64,000 nt of DNA from Mycobacterium parmense (GCF_010730575.1 NZ_AP022614.1:1364001-1428000); one strand, 5' to 3'. Numbered from the stretch's first letter, positions 8,263-16,532 are shown. Notes: a model not told the origin generated them from the letters alone. Program-made: numbers and translations.

Positions 8263-9070
8263 GGTCTGGTGTGTCCGCACGGCTGAACACGACGGTGATC
8301 GAGGGCGGTCCCAGCCGCCTCGGCGAGGGCAGCATCTCGACCCGCATCCCCGGGTCGGCGGCGCGGCCGAGGGCTTCGAGCGCCGACGGGCTGTAGGCGC
8401 GCAGCGCGCTGATGAACCCGTCGTGCAGGCATGGTTGCACCCACGACCACGGGAGCAGCGCGAGGTTGACCGGCAGTGCCATCACCGGGAACAGCAAGGT
8501 GGCCAACGGCGACTGCCGCCTGAGGTCGATGATCAGGAACCGCTTGCCGACGCGGGTGGCCTCGGCGATTGCGCGGCAGGCGACGGCCGGCGGCAGGTGG
8601 TGGAACGCCATCGCGAAGACCACCAGGTCGTAGCTGTCATCGGCCGCGTCGATCGCGGTCGCGTCGATCACCTGGGCCCGGGCCCGCGGGTGGGCGCCGA
8701 GGTCGCCCGCGGCGATGTTGGCCACCGAGGTCGGGTCGAGGTCGCTGACGGTGACGGTGGCCGTCGGGTGCAGTGCGAGAATCTTCGCCGACAACTTGCC
8801 GTGGCCCGCACCGAGTTCCAGGATGCGCGGTTCGTCGATGCCGGCGACGACGTCCAGGGCGACGCGCGCGCACGTCTCGTGCTGGTTGGTCAGGGTGCCG
8901 AACCGGTCCAGCATCCCGATGACCTTCTGCTTGACCTCGTCGGCGACGTCATCGCGGTCGAGGTACTCCAGCGTATCGGTCTGCATTCGCCGGTCCAGCC
9001 ACGACGCGTCGGGGCCACCCCGTGGCATCTGCGCAATCGTGGTCCGGTCAAGCGCTGTCGTCGTACCCAT
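8255..9070 (-). CDS. Class I SAM-dependent methyltransferase
   Basis: 271 residues. The SAM-binding motif I is ILELGAGHGKLS, with motif II/III regions VTVSDLDPTS and YDLVVFAMAFHHLPP. The second half contains a hydrophobic stretch (LFPVMALPVNLALLPW), so membrane association is possible. ATG 9070 lies 6 bases after GGAGGAG; GTG 9073 would be too close to that site. It is the first gene of a two-gene operon with the acyltransferase and diverges from the TetR gene at 9151. The substrate is unknown, though the partner suggests a lipid. Confidence 0.82.
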   Translation of the reverse strand: MGTTTALDRTTIAQMPRGGPDASWLDRRMQTDTLEYLDRDDVADEVKQKVIGMLDRFGTLTNQHETCARVALDVVAGIDEPRILELGAGHGKLSAKILALHPTATVTVSDLDPTSVANIAAGDLGAHPRARAQVIDATAIDAADDSYDLVVFAMAFHHLPPAVACRAIAEATRVGKRFLIIDLRRQSPLATLLFPVMALPVNLALLPWSWVQPCLHDGFISALRAYSPSALEALGRAADPGMRVEMLPSPRRLGPPSITVVFSRADTPDHG

Positions 9071-9119
9071 CACGGTCTCCTCCTGGCTTCGCGGCAGGCA
9101 TTTTCCACCACTTTAACAA

Positions 9120-9133
9120 ACGAACCAGTTCGT
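9120..9133. promoter_or_regulatory. TetR-type operator palindrome
   Basis: ACGAACcaGTTCGT has perfect 6-base arms around a CA centre. It lies in the 80-base gap between the divergent methyltransferase (start 9070) and TetR (start 9151) genes, the usual place for an autoregulated TetR operator controlling both directions. Confidence 0.65.
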
Positions 9134-9150
9134 CCGCCTATGATGTGACC

Positions 9151-9720
9151 GTGAGAACAACCACCGAGCTGCGCGGCGAGATCCTCGCCGCCGCCCGCGC
9201 CGAATTCGCGCAGTACGGATTGGCCGGCGCCCGCATCGACCGGATCGCCCGGTCCGCCAGCGCCAGCAAGGAACGCCTGTACGCCCACTTCGGCGACAAG
9301 GAGACGCTGTTCCGCGACGTGGTGGCCACCGACGGCGCGGAGTTCTTCCGCGCCGTCGAGCTACGCCCCGACGCCGTCCCCGAATTCGTCGGCGACATCT
9401 TCGATCTCGCGCAGAACCGGCCCGAACATCTACGGATGATCACCTGGGCGCAGCTGGAGGGATTCCCGCTCGACAAGCCGGAGGTCGACGGCGTGTCCCC
9501 GCCCGACCAGGCCGTGGCCGCCCTGGAGCAGGCTCGCCGCGACGGTCACGTCGACTCGTCCTGGGAGCCTGAGCAACTGCTCGTCCTGTTGTTCGGCATC
9601 GGGCTCGCCTGGGCGCATTGGCCCGATCCCGCCGCCGCGACCACCGACCGCGACGTCATCGCGCGCCGCCGCGCCGCAGCGGTCGAGGCGGCGGCCCGCC
9701 TCGTCGGGCCCCGTCGGTGA
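9151..9720 (+). CDS. TetR family transcriptional regulator
   Basis: 189 residues starting at GTG 9151. The N-terminal HTH is clear: ILAAARAEFAQYGLAGARIDRIARSASASKERLYAHFGDKETLF (residues about 10-53). The C-terminal ligand domain has a TetR_C form with the family-like run DLAQNRPEHLRMITWAQLEG. It probably represses the divergent methyltransferase-acyltransferase operon and itself through the palindrome at 9120-9133. It ends 10 bases before the stop of the convergent epimerase gene. Confidence 0.9.
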   Translation: MRTTTELRGEILAAARAEFAQYGLAGARIDRIARSASASKERLYAHFGDKETLFRDVVATDGAEFFRAVELRPDAVPEFVGDIFDLAQNRPEHLRMITWAQLEGFPLDKPEVDGVSPPDQAVAALEQARRDGHVDSSWEPEQLLVLLFGIGLAWAHWPDPAAATTDRDVIARRRAAAVEAAARLVGPRR

Positions 9721-9730
9721 CGGCGATCCC

Positions 9731-10633
9731 TCAGGCGCCGACCAGCTCCGGGTGGAATGCGGCCGCCATTCGGCGCAGTCCGTCTTGCCAGTCGACGCGC
9801 GTTGCGCCGACGAGTTCGTGCATCCGGGTCACGTCGGTCGGGTTGCCGCGCAACGCCTGTTCACTCTCCTCGAAGACCGGCCGCCTGCCGATCAGCGAAC
9901 CGAGGTACTCGCACCACTCCTGGATGCTGACCGTCTGATCGCCGCACCAGTTGACCGTGGTCGCCGGCACCGACGCCGCGTCCAGCAGCCTGGGGATGGT
10001 TGCGATGATGTCGTCCTCGTGGATCGGGTTGTAACGGGCGGGACCGCCGGGTGGCACGGGGATCGGGATGCCCGCCAGCATCATCTCCATGTGGTAGAAC
10101 GGCCACCCGCCATTATCGCCGTACGGGACGTTGAGCCGCGCGATGATGGTGGGCAACCCGAGCACCCGCGCCATCGACCGCGCAACGACCTCGCCCGCGA
10201 TCTTGGAGATGGAGTAGGTGGGAAACAGGGGCTTGTGGTTGTCGCCGAGGGCGGCGTGTTCGGTCCGCGGTTCGTCGTCGGGCGGGTCGTAGACGGCGGC
10301 AGACGAGCAGTGCAGGAAGGCCTTCGCGGCGCGGCAGTGCGCCATGAGCAGGCCGACCGCCTCCGCGTTGGCGCCCAGGTCCTTGTCCCAGTGGCCGCTC
10401 TTGGCCACGGCAAGGTTGAGGACGTAGTCGAAATCGGTGGGCAGGCCGCTGAAGTCGCCGGCGGCGAGATTGACGGTCCGGCAGCGGATCCCGGCCCGCT
10501 CCAACCCTTCCCGGGCGGTCGCGTTCGTGAATCGCGCGATGCCCCACACCTCGTTGTCGGCCGCGAGGGCGAGGGCGATGGGAGTGGCGATTTGACCGGT
10601 CGGACCGGTGATCAGGATCTTCGAGCCGCGCAT
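9731..10633 (-). CDS. NAD-dependent epimerase/dehydratase (extended SDR)
   Basis: 300 residues. The nucleotide-binding Rossmann motif is ILITGPTGQIATPIA at the N-terminus. The catalytic Y-x-x-x-K is in PTYSISKIAGEVV (about residue 145), and the Ser is in LHCSSAAVYDPP. The fold is that of an extended SDR acting on a sugar nucleotide or similar substrate; the exact substrate is not inferable. It has no operon partner and is convergent with the TetR gene. Confidence 0.85.
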   Translation of the reverse strand: MRGSKILITGPTGQIATPIALALAADNEVWGIARFTNATAREGLERAGIRCRTVNLAAGDFSGLPTDFDYVLNLAVAKSGHWDKDLGANAEAVGLLMAHCRAAKAFLHCSSAAVYDPPDDEPRTEHAALGDNHKPLFPTYSISKIAGEVVARSMARVLGLPTIIARLNVPYGDNGGWPFYHMEMMLAGIPIPVPPGGPARYNPIHEDDIIATIPRLLDAASVPATTVNWCGDQTVSIQEWCEYLGSLIGRRPVFEESEQALRGNPTDVTRMHELVGATRVDWQDGLRRMAAAFHPELVGA

Positions 10634-10793
10634 GGACTGATGGTAGGCCAGCGGCGATTACGCGGGTCGGTGGGTCGGCTTCGGGAGCGCCCTTGGGAGC
10701 GGCCTTGGGTGACACTGTGAATGGTCCGCGAATGCGGATCCAGGTCCGTTCTCGACGCGCTTTGTCCACCCGATTGGGTTACTGTTCACGGCT

Positions 10794-11135
10794 ATGGACG
10801 ACCGCGACAAGGACCCAGCGGTGGTTCTGCCCTACCTTGTAGGCAGATCGCTTGCCGCCACCGAAGTCTACGAGGCATTCGGTTACCGCAAGTCGGCGTA
10901 CTACAAGGCGGCCCGGGAGGGCCGGCTGATCACCGCCGACAACCTGATCAGGGCCGCCAGGCATTTCGGGCTGAACCCGATCGATCTACAGGTTCGGTTC
11001 GGGTTGATCGCACCCGAGGCCGTCACCGAATATCTGGAATCCGCGCCTGCGGCACCCGGACCGCGAGACCTGCGGCCCGAACCGTCGCTGACGCCGTCGG
11101 GCCGAAAGACGCTGTCCGACAAGGCCGTCCGCTAA
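10794..11135 (+). CDS. Small helix-turn-helix DNA-binding protein
   Basis: 113 residues. The segment RSLAATEVYEAFGYRKSAYYKAAREGRLITADNLIRAARHFGLNP (residues 18-62) has the pattern of a two-helix HTH with following helices, as in small mycobacterial regulators. The C-terminal 30 residues are Pro-rich and probably disordered. There is no clear operon partner, and the function and target are unknown. ATG 10794 is the only reasonable start; the ribosome-binding site is weak. Confidence 0.6.
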   Translation: MDDRDKDPAVVLPYLVGRSLAATEVYEAFGYRKSAYYKAAREGRLITADNLIRAARHFGLNPIDLQVRFGLIAPEAVTEYLESAPAAPGPRDLRPEPSLTPSGRKTLSDKAVR

Positions 11136-11375
11136 GAAACGGGCGCTACCTCCGTGTCGACGCCAGTTACCTTGCGCGCGAGGGATATTCGATGACGGAC
11201 ATGGACAGCTCCCCACGGCGGTCGCGCAGCTCGCGCGTTACCGTTGCGCACGACCATGCCCGTGGGTAAGCGCCCGCGAAGGTCCTGCCGCAGGTGCCGC
11301 GGCGGCAAGCGGGGCGGATCAACGTCGTCAACGCGACACGTCGCCGACGGGCATTACGGCGAGGTTTAGAGGTCG

Positions 11376-11768
11376 ATGGTCCCTACCCTCGGGGACGTGC
11401 GCACGACATCATTTTCAGACATGACGGAACCGATCGAATCCAGTGTCGCGCGCGACGTGCTGCCCAGCCGGCTGGGCCAGGCCGTGGCTGTCGTGGTCAT
11501 CGTCGCCGGTGTCGTGTTCGTCGCCGCGGTGGTCTTCTTCACCGGAGCGGTGCTGGGCGCGAGCCGCGGCGGCTACGGCGATCCGGACGGGTGGCCCGGT
11601 GCGGGTCAGCACGGCCCGGGCGGCCGACCGGGCACCTGCCCGATGATGGACGGGGGTCCGATGACAGGCGGCGGCATGATGGGTCCCGATTGGATGCCGG
11701 GACGCATGATGGGTCCCGGCTCGAGCCCGATGCCGCCGACACCGACCCCAGCCGCACCGCGTCCGTAG
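11376..11768 (+). CDS. Single-pass membrane protein with Met-rich tail
   Basis: 130 residues. One transmembrane helix (AVAVVVIVAGVVFVAAVVFFTGAV, residues about 36-59) is followed by a Gly/Pro/Met-rich extracytoplasmic tail: CPMMDGGPM, GGGMMGPDWM and GRMMGPG, with one Cys. Clusters of Met next to Gly and Asp are typical of Cu(I)-handling proteins, so metal binding is a possible role, but this is inference. ATG 11376 follows GAGG; GTG 11397 and ATG 11421 are alternative starts. It has no recognised family name. Confidence 0.5.
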   Translation: MVPTLGDVRTTSFSDMTEPIESSVARDVLPSRLGQAVAVVVIVAGVVFVAAVVFFTGAVLGASRGGYGDPDGWPGAGQHGPGGRPGTCPMMDGGPMTGGGMMGPDWMPGRMMGPGSSPMPPTPTPAAPRP

Positions 11769-11850
11769 CGCGCCCGAGAACTGCGCCGGGCGTCCCCGGC
11801 GGCCCTTAGAATTGGTCGAAGGCCCACCGCGTCACAGGAGCAGTCCGCAC

Positions 11851-12498
11851 ATGGAATCGATGTCGATCAATCCGGGCGCCGCCGCCATTGGTTCACGTTT
11901 GGTCGACGCGGCCGGCCGCGGGCTGGGCTCCGCTTCCGCGGCGCTGCCCTCGCTGACCGCGTTGGCGCCCGCCGGGGCCGAAGAGGTCTCGATGCAGGCG
12001 GCAGCGGCGTTCACGGCTGACGCCGAGGTGCTTCTGGCCCTCAACGCCGCGGCTCAGGAGGAACTGTCCCGCACGGGCATGGCCCTGATGGAGATCGCGA
12101 GAAGGTACTCACAGGTCGACGGCGAGGCGGCAGGGAGCCTGACGGCGGGCGGCGCTCAATTCTTCGGCCCCTCGTTCGCGGGCGGCTCAGGCGCGGGACT
12201 GATGCGCGCGGGCACGCTACCCGGGGCGGGCGGATCGGCTCCCCGCACGCCGCTGCTAGCCAACCTCATCGACGGGGTCGCGGCGGCCAATCCGGTGACC
12301 AACCCTTCCGTGGTGCCGGCAGCCGCCGGCGCCGCCTCGACGGCGCTGAGCGCCGGGACCGCCCCGCTGAGCTCGTTGGGCTCGTTGGGCTCGGGCGCGG
12401 CCGCCGGGCCCGGCCTCACGTCGTCGGTCGCACCGGGCGAGGACGACACCGAGGGTGACGATCCCGGCGACGGGCAGCCGGCCGAACGCCTCCTCTAG
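11851..12498 (+). CDS. PE family protein, PE35-like, with C-terminal extension
   Basis: 215 residues. The first about 95 residues align well with M. tuberculosis PE35 (Rv3872): a MExMS start, the LAPAGAEEVSMQAAAAFTADA helix, and the ALMEIARRYSQVDGEAAG end. The motif Y86-S-Q-V-D90 is a YxxxD type VII secretion signal just after the second helix. Unlike PE35 (about 99 residues), it continues for about 120 low-complexity Ala/Gly/Ser/Pro residues and an acidic tail. No PPE, esxB or esxA partner lies beside it. ATG 11851 is preceded by GGAG. Export by an ESX system is expected if a PPE partner exists elsewhere. Confidence 0.75.
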   Translation: MESMSINPGAAAIGSRLVDAAGRGLGSASAALPSLTALAPAGAEEVSMQAAAAFTADAEVLLALNAAAQEELSRTGMALMEIARRYSQVDGEAAGSLTAGGAQFFGPSFAGGSGAGLMRAGTLPGAGGSAPRTPLLANLIDGVAAANPVTNPSVVPAAAGAASTALSAGTAPLSSLGSLGSGAAAGPGLTSSVAPGEDDTEGDDPGDGQPAERLL

Positions 12499-12526
12499 GC
12501 GGCGGAACTCATTCAGTCGGAGCGGC

Positions 12527-13711
12527 TTACAGCCCGGGCTGGTCTTCGATGATGCCCAGCCAGATCTGGGCGGCGTCGATGGCGACCTTCTCGCTGATGA
12601 AGGCGTGCTGGGTTCCGGTGTAGATGTCGCGGAAGGCGCGCTCGAGGCGGCTGCCCTCCCGTATCGCGCTGGTTCCGGCGACCAGATGCGCCCACTCGGC
12701 ACAGGCCCGCGCGGTGTCGGTGGCGTAGACGGCGGCGACCCGCATGTCGGCGCGCAGGGCCGGTGTCAGCTCCTCCCCCGCGGCGACGGCGGACTCGGCG
12801 GTGGTGAAGGCGTCGAGCACCAGCAGCCGCGCGGCCCGCCAGGCCGCGCGATGATGCGCCAGTCCCTTCTGAAAGGTGGGGCGGCTGGCCAGCGAGGCCA
12901 TGTCGCTCATCCGGAACTTGGTGGCCGCCAGGTCCTGGACGTCGTCGAGCATGCTCTTGGCCACGCCCAGCGCCCACGAGGCGTGGCCGGCGGCGGTGAC
13001 GGGCATCAGCCCCATGCGGGTCGCCGGCGACGCTCCCCGGTGCGGCTCGCGCACGAACAGTTCGAAGGTTCGGCTCTCCGGGACGAACACCTGCTCGGCG
13101 CTGTAGTCGTAGGACCCGGTTCCCTTGAGGCCCTGGACATGCCAGCCGTCGTTGAAGCTGATCTGGTCGCGCGGCACCACGGCCACACGCATCTCGGGAA
13201 AGCCCTCGGTGATCCAGCGCATCTCGCCGTCGTCCATCGGCAGGAACCCGGCCGCGACGTATTCGGAGTGACCGATGCCCGAGCCGAAGCTCCACGACCC
13301 ACTCACCAGGTAACCGCCGTCGCCGGCGTGTCCCTGTCCGTTGGGGAAGAACTGGCCGCCCATGGTGACCCGGTTGTCGTGCGCGGCGAACACCTCGGCG
13401 AAACCCTCGTCGGGCAGATACGCCGCGGCGGCGAAGGACGACGGCAGGTTCGCGATACCGATCCACCCGAATGAGCCATCCTGCCACGCCATTTCGATCC
13501 AGGTCTCGATCATCTCGGTGAACGACGGTTCGACACCGCCGGCCGCGACAGGGTTGAAGGCCGACATCAGCCCGCTCGCCCACATCTCGTCGACGATCGG
13601 CGCGGTGAGCGTGCGCGCCCGCTCGCATTCGCCGGCTTCGGCCTGCACCAGGTCCCGCATGCCGCGGGCCAGCGCAACGACCCGGCTGTCGGTGTCGGCT
13701 ATCGACGTCAT
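12527..13711 (-). CDS. Acyl-CoA dehydrogenase-fold flavin monooxygenase (HsaA/class D-like)
   Basis: 394 residues. It shows the acyl-CoA dehydrogenase fold: GSFGWIGIAN, then SGSWSFGSGIGHSEYVAAGFLP and LKGTGSYDYSAEQVFVP in the beta domain, and a C-terminal helical bundle with RDIYTGTQHAFISEK. This pattern matches class D two-component monooxygenases such as HsaA, which use FADH2 from a separate reductase, more than true fatty-acyl-CoA dehydrogenases. HsaA itself hydroxylates a steroid-derived phenol; the substrate here is not known. ATG 13711 follows GAGGGG. No reductase partner is adjacent. Confidence 0.75.
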   Translation of the reverse strand: MTSIADTDSRVVALARGMRDLVQAEAGECERARTLTAPIVDEMWASGLMSAFNPVAAGGVEPSFTEMIETWIEMAWQDGSFGWIGIANLPSSFAAAAYLPDEGFAEVFAAHDNRVTMGGQFFPNGQGHAGDGGYLVSGSWSFGSGIGHSEYVAAGFLPMDDGEMRWITEGFPEMRVAVVPRDQISFNDGWHVQGLKGTGSYDYSAEQVFVPESRTFELFVREPHRGASPATRMGLMPVTAAGHASWALGVAKSMLDDVQDLAATKFRMSDMASLASRPTFQKGLAHHRAAWRAARLLVLDAFTTAESAVAAGEELTPALRADMRVAAVYATDTARACAEWAHLVAGTSAIREGSRLERAFRDIYTGTQHAFISEKVAIDAAQIWLGIIEDQPGL

Positions 13712-13824
13712 CGGCGATTCCCCTCGTTGAAGGTGCGGCAGGTCAGCGGGAAGACTGATACCGGTGACCGTACAACCACGCGAGCCCTTGCAGAACGACA
13801 AACTTCTCGACGGCCGGGTTGTCG

Positions 13825-14226
13825 ATGATCGCCGACGCTGAGCCCGTGCGCTGGATCGTCGACGGCATGAACGTGATCGGGAGCCGGCCGGATGGCTGGT
13901 GGAAGGACCGCAATCGCGCGATGGCGGCGCTGGTGGAAAGCCTGGACCGGTGGGCCGCGGGGCACGGGGACGCGGTGACCGTGGTGTTCGAGCGGCCGCC
14001 GTCCACCGCCCTGACGTCGTCGCGGGTCGAGGTCGCCCACGCGCCCCGGGCGGCCGCGAACTCCGCCGACGACGAGATCGTCCGGCGAGTTCAGGCCGAC
14101 GCCCGGCCCTGCGAGATTCGGGTGGTGACATCCGACAAGGTGCTGGCCGATCGCGTCGCCGCCCTGGGTGCATCGGTCCACCCCGCGGAGGGCTTCCGCG
14201 AGCTGGTCGACCCGCGCGGCTCGTGA
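13825..14226 (+). CDS. NYN/YacP-like PIN-fold RNase domain protein
   Basis: 133 residues. The motif WIVDGMNVIG (residues 10-19) carries the first conserved Asp of the NYN/YacP domain. It is followed by basic GWWKDRNRAMAALV, VTVVFE, the acidic SADDEIVRRV and VTSDKVLADRV, the usual four-block layout of PIN-like ribonucleases. A role in RNA processing is inferred from the fold. The TTG at 13819 would add two residues; ATG 13825 is preferred. It is divergent from the flavin monooxygenase gene. Confidence 0.75.
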   Translation: MIADAEPVRWIVDGMNVIGSRPDGWWKDRNRAMAALVESLDRWAAGHGDAVTVVFERPPSTALTSSRVEVAHAPRAAANSADDEIVRRVQADARPCEIRVVTSDKVLADRVAALGASVHPAEGFRELVDPRGS

Positions 14227-14296
14227 GCCGACGCCCGCGCGGGTACCGACCAGATGTGGGCAAGACCGAGCCGCCTCATCGGCGGCCCGGTCCGCG

Positions 14297-14791
14297 TCAG
14301 CCCGCCGCCGCCAGCGCCGCGTCGTAGTCGGGCTCTTGGGCGATCTCGGGCACCAGCTCCGTGTAGGCGACGTTGCCGTCGGCGCCGATCACGACGATCG
14401 CCCGGGCGAGCAGCCCCGCCATCGGACCGTCGGTGATGGTCACGCCGTAGTCCTCGCCGAAGCTGTCACGGAAAGCCGAGCCCGTCTTCACGTTCTCGAT
14501 GCCCTCCGCCCCGCAGAAACGGGCGAACGCAAACGGCAGGTCCTTCGAGACGCAGACCACGGTGGCGCCCCCGGCGGCGGCGCGCTCGTTGAAGGTCCGC
14601 ACGCTCGTCGCGCAGACCGGTGTGTCCACGGACGGAAAGATGTTGAGCACCACGGGCTTTCCGCGGAACTGCGCACCGCTCAGCGGCTTCAGGTCGCCGC
14701 CGGTCAGAGTGAAGTCCGGGGCCGGGGAGCCGACGGCAGGCAGCTCACCGACGGTGTTGATCGCATTTCCACGCAGGGTTATCTGTGCCAT
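14297..14791 (-). CDS. tpx: Thiol peroxidase Tpx
   Basis: 164 residues, the normal length for atypical 2-Cys peroxiredoxins. The peroxidatic Cys60 is in VDTPVCATS, the resolving Cys93 in RFCGAEG, and Cys80 is also kept, as in M. tuberculosis Tpx (Rv1932). The enzyme reduces H2O2 and alkyl hydroperoxides with thioredoxin as electron donor in the cytoplasm. ATG 14791 (MAQITLRGN) matches the family N-terminus. Its position near fadD31 agrees with the Rv1932-Rv1925 order in M. tuberculosis. Confidence 0.95.
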   Translation of the reverse strand: MAQITLRGNAINTVGELPAVGSPAPDFTLTGGDLKPLSGAQFRGKPVVLNIFPSVDTPVCATSVRTFNERAAAGGATVVCVSKDLPFAFARFCGAEGIENVKTGSAFRDSFGEDYGVTITDGPMAGLLARAIVVIGADGNVAYTELVPEIAQEPDYDAALAAAG

Positions 14792-14857
14792 GAGCACAGT
14801 CTGCCAAGGCCGACGAAGCCGGTCGGGGGCAGGTCGGGCTTCTGGGGAGCGCGGCGC

Positions 14858-15334
14858 TCAGGGGTTGGGCTGCAGGATGTCGTCGGAGGCCAGCTGACCA
14901 CCGGCCTGCAGCCAGGCGCCCACCACGCGCGGCGCGTCACGGTTGGGGTTGTAGATGTCCTCCTCGCTGGAGAACACTCCGTCGCCCGCATAGACCAGCC
15001 TGGTCCAGTTCGGAAACCAGAACGGCTCCCCCTGCGGATCGGTCGGATGATCCAGCAGGTTCTTGATCATCAGCACGACGGCGTCGTTGTCCTCGTCGAA
15101 GGCGATCCACTCGAACGGGAACCTCATGTGTGGGAACGGGGCCATCACCGCGACGATCCAGTCGCGCACCGCCTCCCGGCCGTGGAAGACGCCGTAGTGG
15201 TGTTCGGTGTAGACGACGTCGTCGGTGAACAGGTCGGCGAACGCTCGCCAGTCACCCGAGGCGCTGCATCCCTCGACCACCTCGGTGTAGTTGTTGACCG
15301 CCTGCTCAATTTCGGCTCTGGTGAAATTGCCCAT
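14858..15334 (-). CDS. SnoaL/NTF2-like fold protein
   Basis: 158 residues. The cone-shaped NTF2/SnoaL domain is recognisable from GDWRAFADLFTDDVVYTEHHYGVFHGREAVRDWI and LVYAGDGVFSSEEDIYNPN. Such proteins act as isomerases, hydratases or cyclases in steroid and polyketide pathways. The start (ATG 15334) lies 12 bases from a KstR-like palindrome shared with the divergent SDR gene, so joint regulation and a role in sterol-type metabolism are plausible. The catalytic residues are not clear enough to name a reaction. Confidence 0.75.
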   Translation of the reverse strand: MGNFTRAEIEQAVNNYTEVVEGCSASGDWRAFADLFTDDVVYTEHHYGVFHGREAVRDWIVAVMAPFPHMRFPFEWIAFDEDNDAVVLMIKNLLDHPTDPQGEPFWFPNWTRLVYAGDGVFSSEEDIYNPNRDAPRVVGAWLQAGGQLASDDILQPNP

Positions 15335-15345
15335 GGCGGACACAC

Positions 15346-15359
15346 TAGAACGTGTTCTC
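15346..15359. promoter_or_regulatory. KstR-like operator (7 of 8 fixed positions)
   Basis: TAGAACGTGTTCTC matches the KstR consensus TnnAACnnGTTnnA except for the last base. It lies in the 59-base gap between two divergent genes: 12 bases from the SnoaL-like start and 35 bases from the SDR start. KstR is the TetR-type repressor of the mycobacterial cholesterol regulon. Binding is inferred from sequence only. Confidence 0.55.
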
Positions 15360-15393
15360 GGTTTCGGGTGGCTCTTGCGGATGAGGATGTGCG

Positions 15394-16164
15394 ATGAACG
15401 TCGTGAAGCTGTTCGGCCTGGACGGCAAACGGGCCGTGGTGACCGGTGCGTCGAGCGGCATCGGCCGCGAGGTGGCCCGGGCGTATTTACAAGCCGGCGC
15501 CGAAGTGGTCGTTGCGGCAAGGCATTTCGACGCGCTGGAGAAGGTCGCCGCCGAGCTCGCGGCCGGTGGCGGGGGCCGGGTGGTGCCGGTGTGTTGCGAC
15601 GTGACGCAACCGGACCAGGTCAACGAACTCTTCGACCGGGTGGTCGCCGAGCTCGGCGGGCTCGACATCGCGGTGTGCAACGCCGGCATCGTCAGCGTGA
15701 GCCCCGTGCTCGACATGTCGCCCGAGGAGTTCCAGCGCATCCAGGACACCAACGTGGCGGGGGTCTTTTTCACAGCACAGGCGGCCGCCCGGGCCATGGT
15801 CCGGCAGGGCGCGGGCGGTGTCATCATCACCACCGCGTCGATGTCGGGCCACATCATCAACACCCCGCAGCAGGTGGGCCACTACTGCGCGTCCAAAGCG
15901 GCGGTGATCCACCTGACCAAGGCCATGGCGGTGGAATTGGCCCCGCACAACATCCGGGTCAACAGCGTCAGCCCGGGCTACATCCGCACCGAACTCGTCG
16001 AGCCGCTGGCCGAGTATCACCGCCAGTGGGAGCCCAGGATCCCGCTCGGGCGGATGGGTCGCGCCGACGAACTCAACGGCCTCTATGTGTACCTGGCCAG
16101 CGACGCCTCGAGCTACATGACGGGCTCCGACGTGGTGATCGATGGCGGGTACACCTGTTGGTGA
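15394..16164 (+). CDS. Short-chain dehydrogenase/reductase
   Basis: 256 residues, a classical SDR. The cofactor motif is VVTGASSGIGREVA, the NAG motif is CNAGIVS, and the catalytic Ser is in TTASMSG with Y-x-x-x-K in HYCASKAAVI. The sequence ends with the usual GSDVVIDGGYTCW. The enzyme should oxidise or reduce a hydroxyl/keto pair with NAD(P)(H). The KstR-like box and SnoaL neighbour suggest a steroid or acyl-CoA substrate. The Rv1928c SDR occupies a similar place in M. tuberculosis, but orthology was not tested. Confidence 0.88.
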   Translation: MNVVKLFGLDGKRAVVTGASSGIGREVARAYLQAGAEVVVAARHFDALEKVAAELAAGGGGRVVPVCCDVTQPDQVNELFDRVVAELGGLDIAVCNAGIVSVSPVLDMSPEEFQRIQDTNVAGVFFTAQAAARAMVRQGAGGVIITTASMSGHIINTPQQVGHYCASKAAVIHLTKAMAVELAPHNIRVNSVSPGYIRTELVEPLAEYHRQWEPRIPLGRMGRADELNGLYVYLASDASSYMTGSDVVIDGGYTCW

Positions 16165-16166
16165 GG

Positions 16167-16532
16167 CTAATCGCCGGTGACCCACTGTCGCGCTTGCTCG
16201 AGCTGATTCGCCGGGAAATGGCGAACGTCTGCCGAGACGAAGTGCGATCCCAGATGCTCTGCCACGTCCCCGATGTGTGAGTCGGTGACCAGTGCGAGCT
16301 TCTTGACATGCTTGTGGTGATCCCGAACGAAACGCATGTGGGTGACGAATGACCCGAAGCTGTCCCAGCCCGGGAACGACGGCGCGTTGACGATGACGCC
16401 GGCGAGGTCGCCGTGGGCTTCGATCTGGGGGTCGACCGACTTCGCGAGTTCGACGAAATCGTCTTTGTCGAGCGGGGCCTTCGGCCGCAACTCCAGGAGG
16501 GAATGTTCTTTGTCGAGGTCGTAGTCGATCAT
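16167..16532 (-). CDS. SpoIIAA-like/STAS-SEC14 domain protein
   Basis: 121 residues. It matches the SpoIIAA-like family (PF11964): LLELRPKAPLDKDDF at the start, GVIVNAPSFPGWDSFGSFVTHMRFVRDHHKHVKKLALVTDS in the middle, and FVSADVRHFPANQLEQARQWV at the end. Members are small single-domain cytosolic proteins of unknown function. It ends 2 bases past the stop of the convergent SDR gene. Confidence 0.75.
   Translation of the reverse strand: MIDYDLDKEHSLLELRPKAPLDKDDFVELAKSVDPQIEAHGDLAGVIVNAPSFPGWDSFGSFVTHMRFVRDHHKHVKKLALVTDSHIGDVAEHLGSHFVSADVRHFPANQLEQARQWVTGD

Noticed and set aside
11257..11370. Short Arg/Cys-rich ORF (begins MPVGKRPRRSCRRC)
   Set aside because: No ribosome-binding site, composition typical of random GC-rich sequence, no conservation evidence.
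12527..13711. Assignment as fadE17/fadE18 from gene order
   Set aside because: The sequence fits the HsaA-like class D monooxygenase branch better than a true acyl-CoA dehydrogenase.
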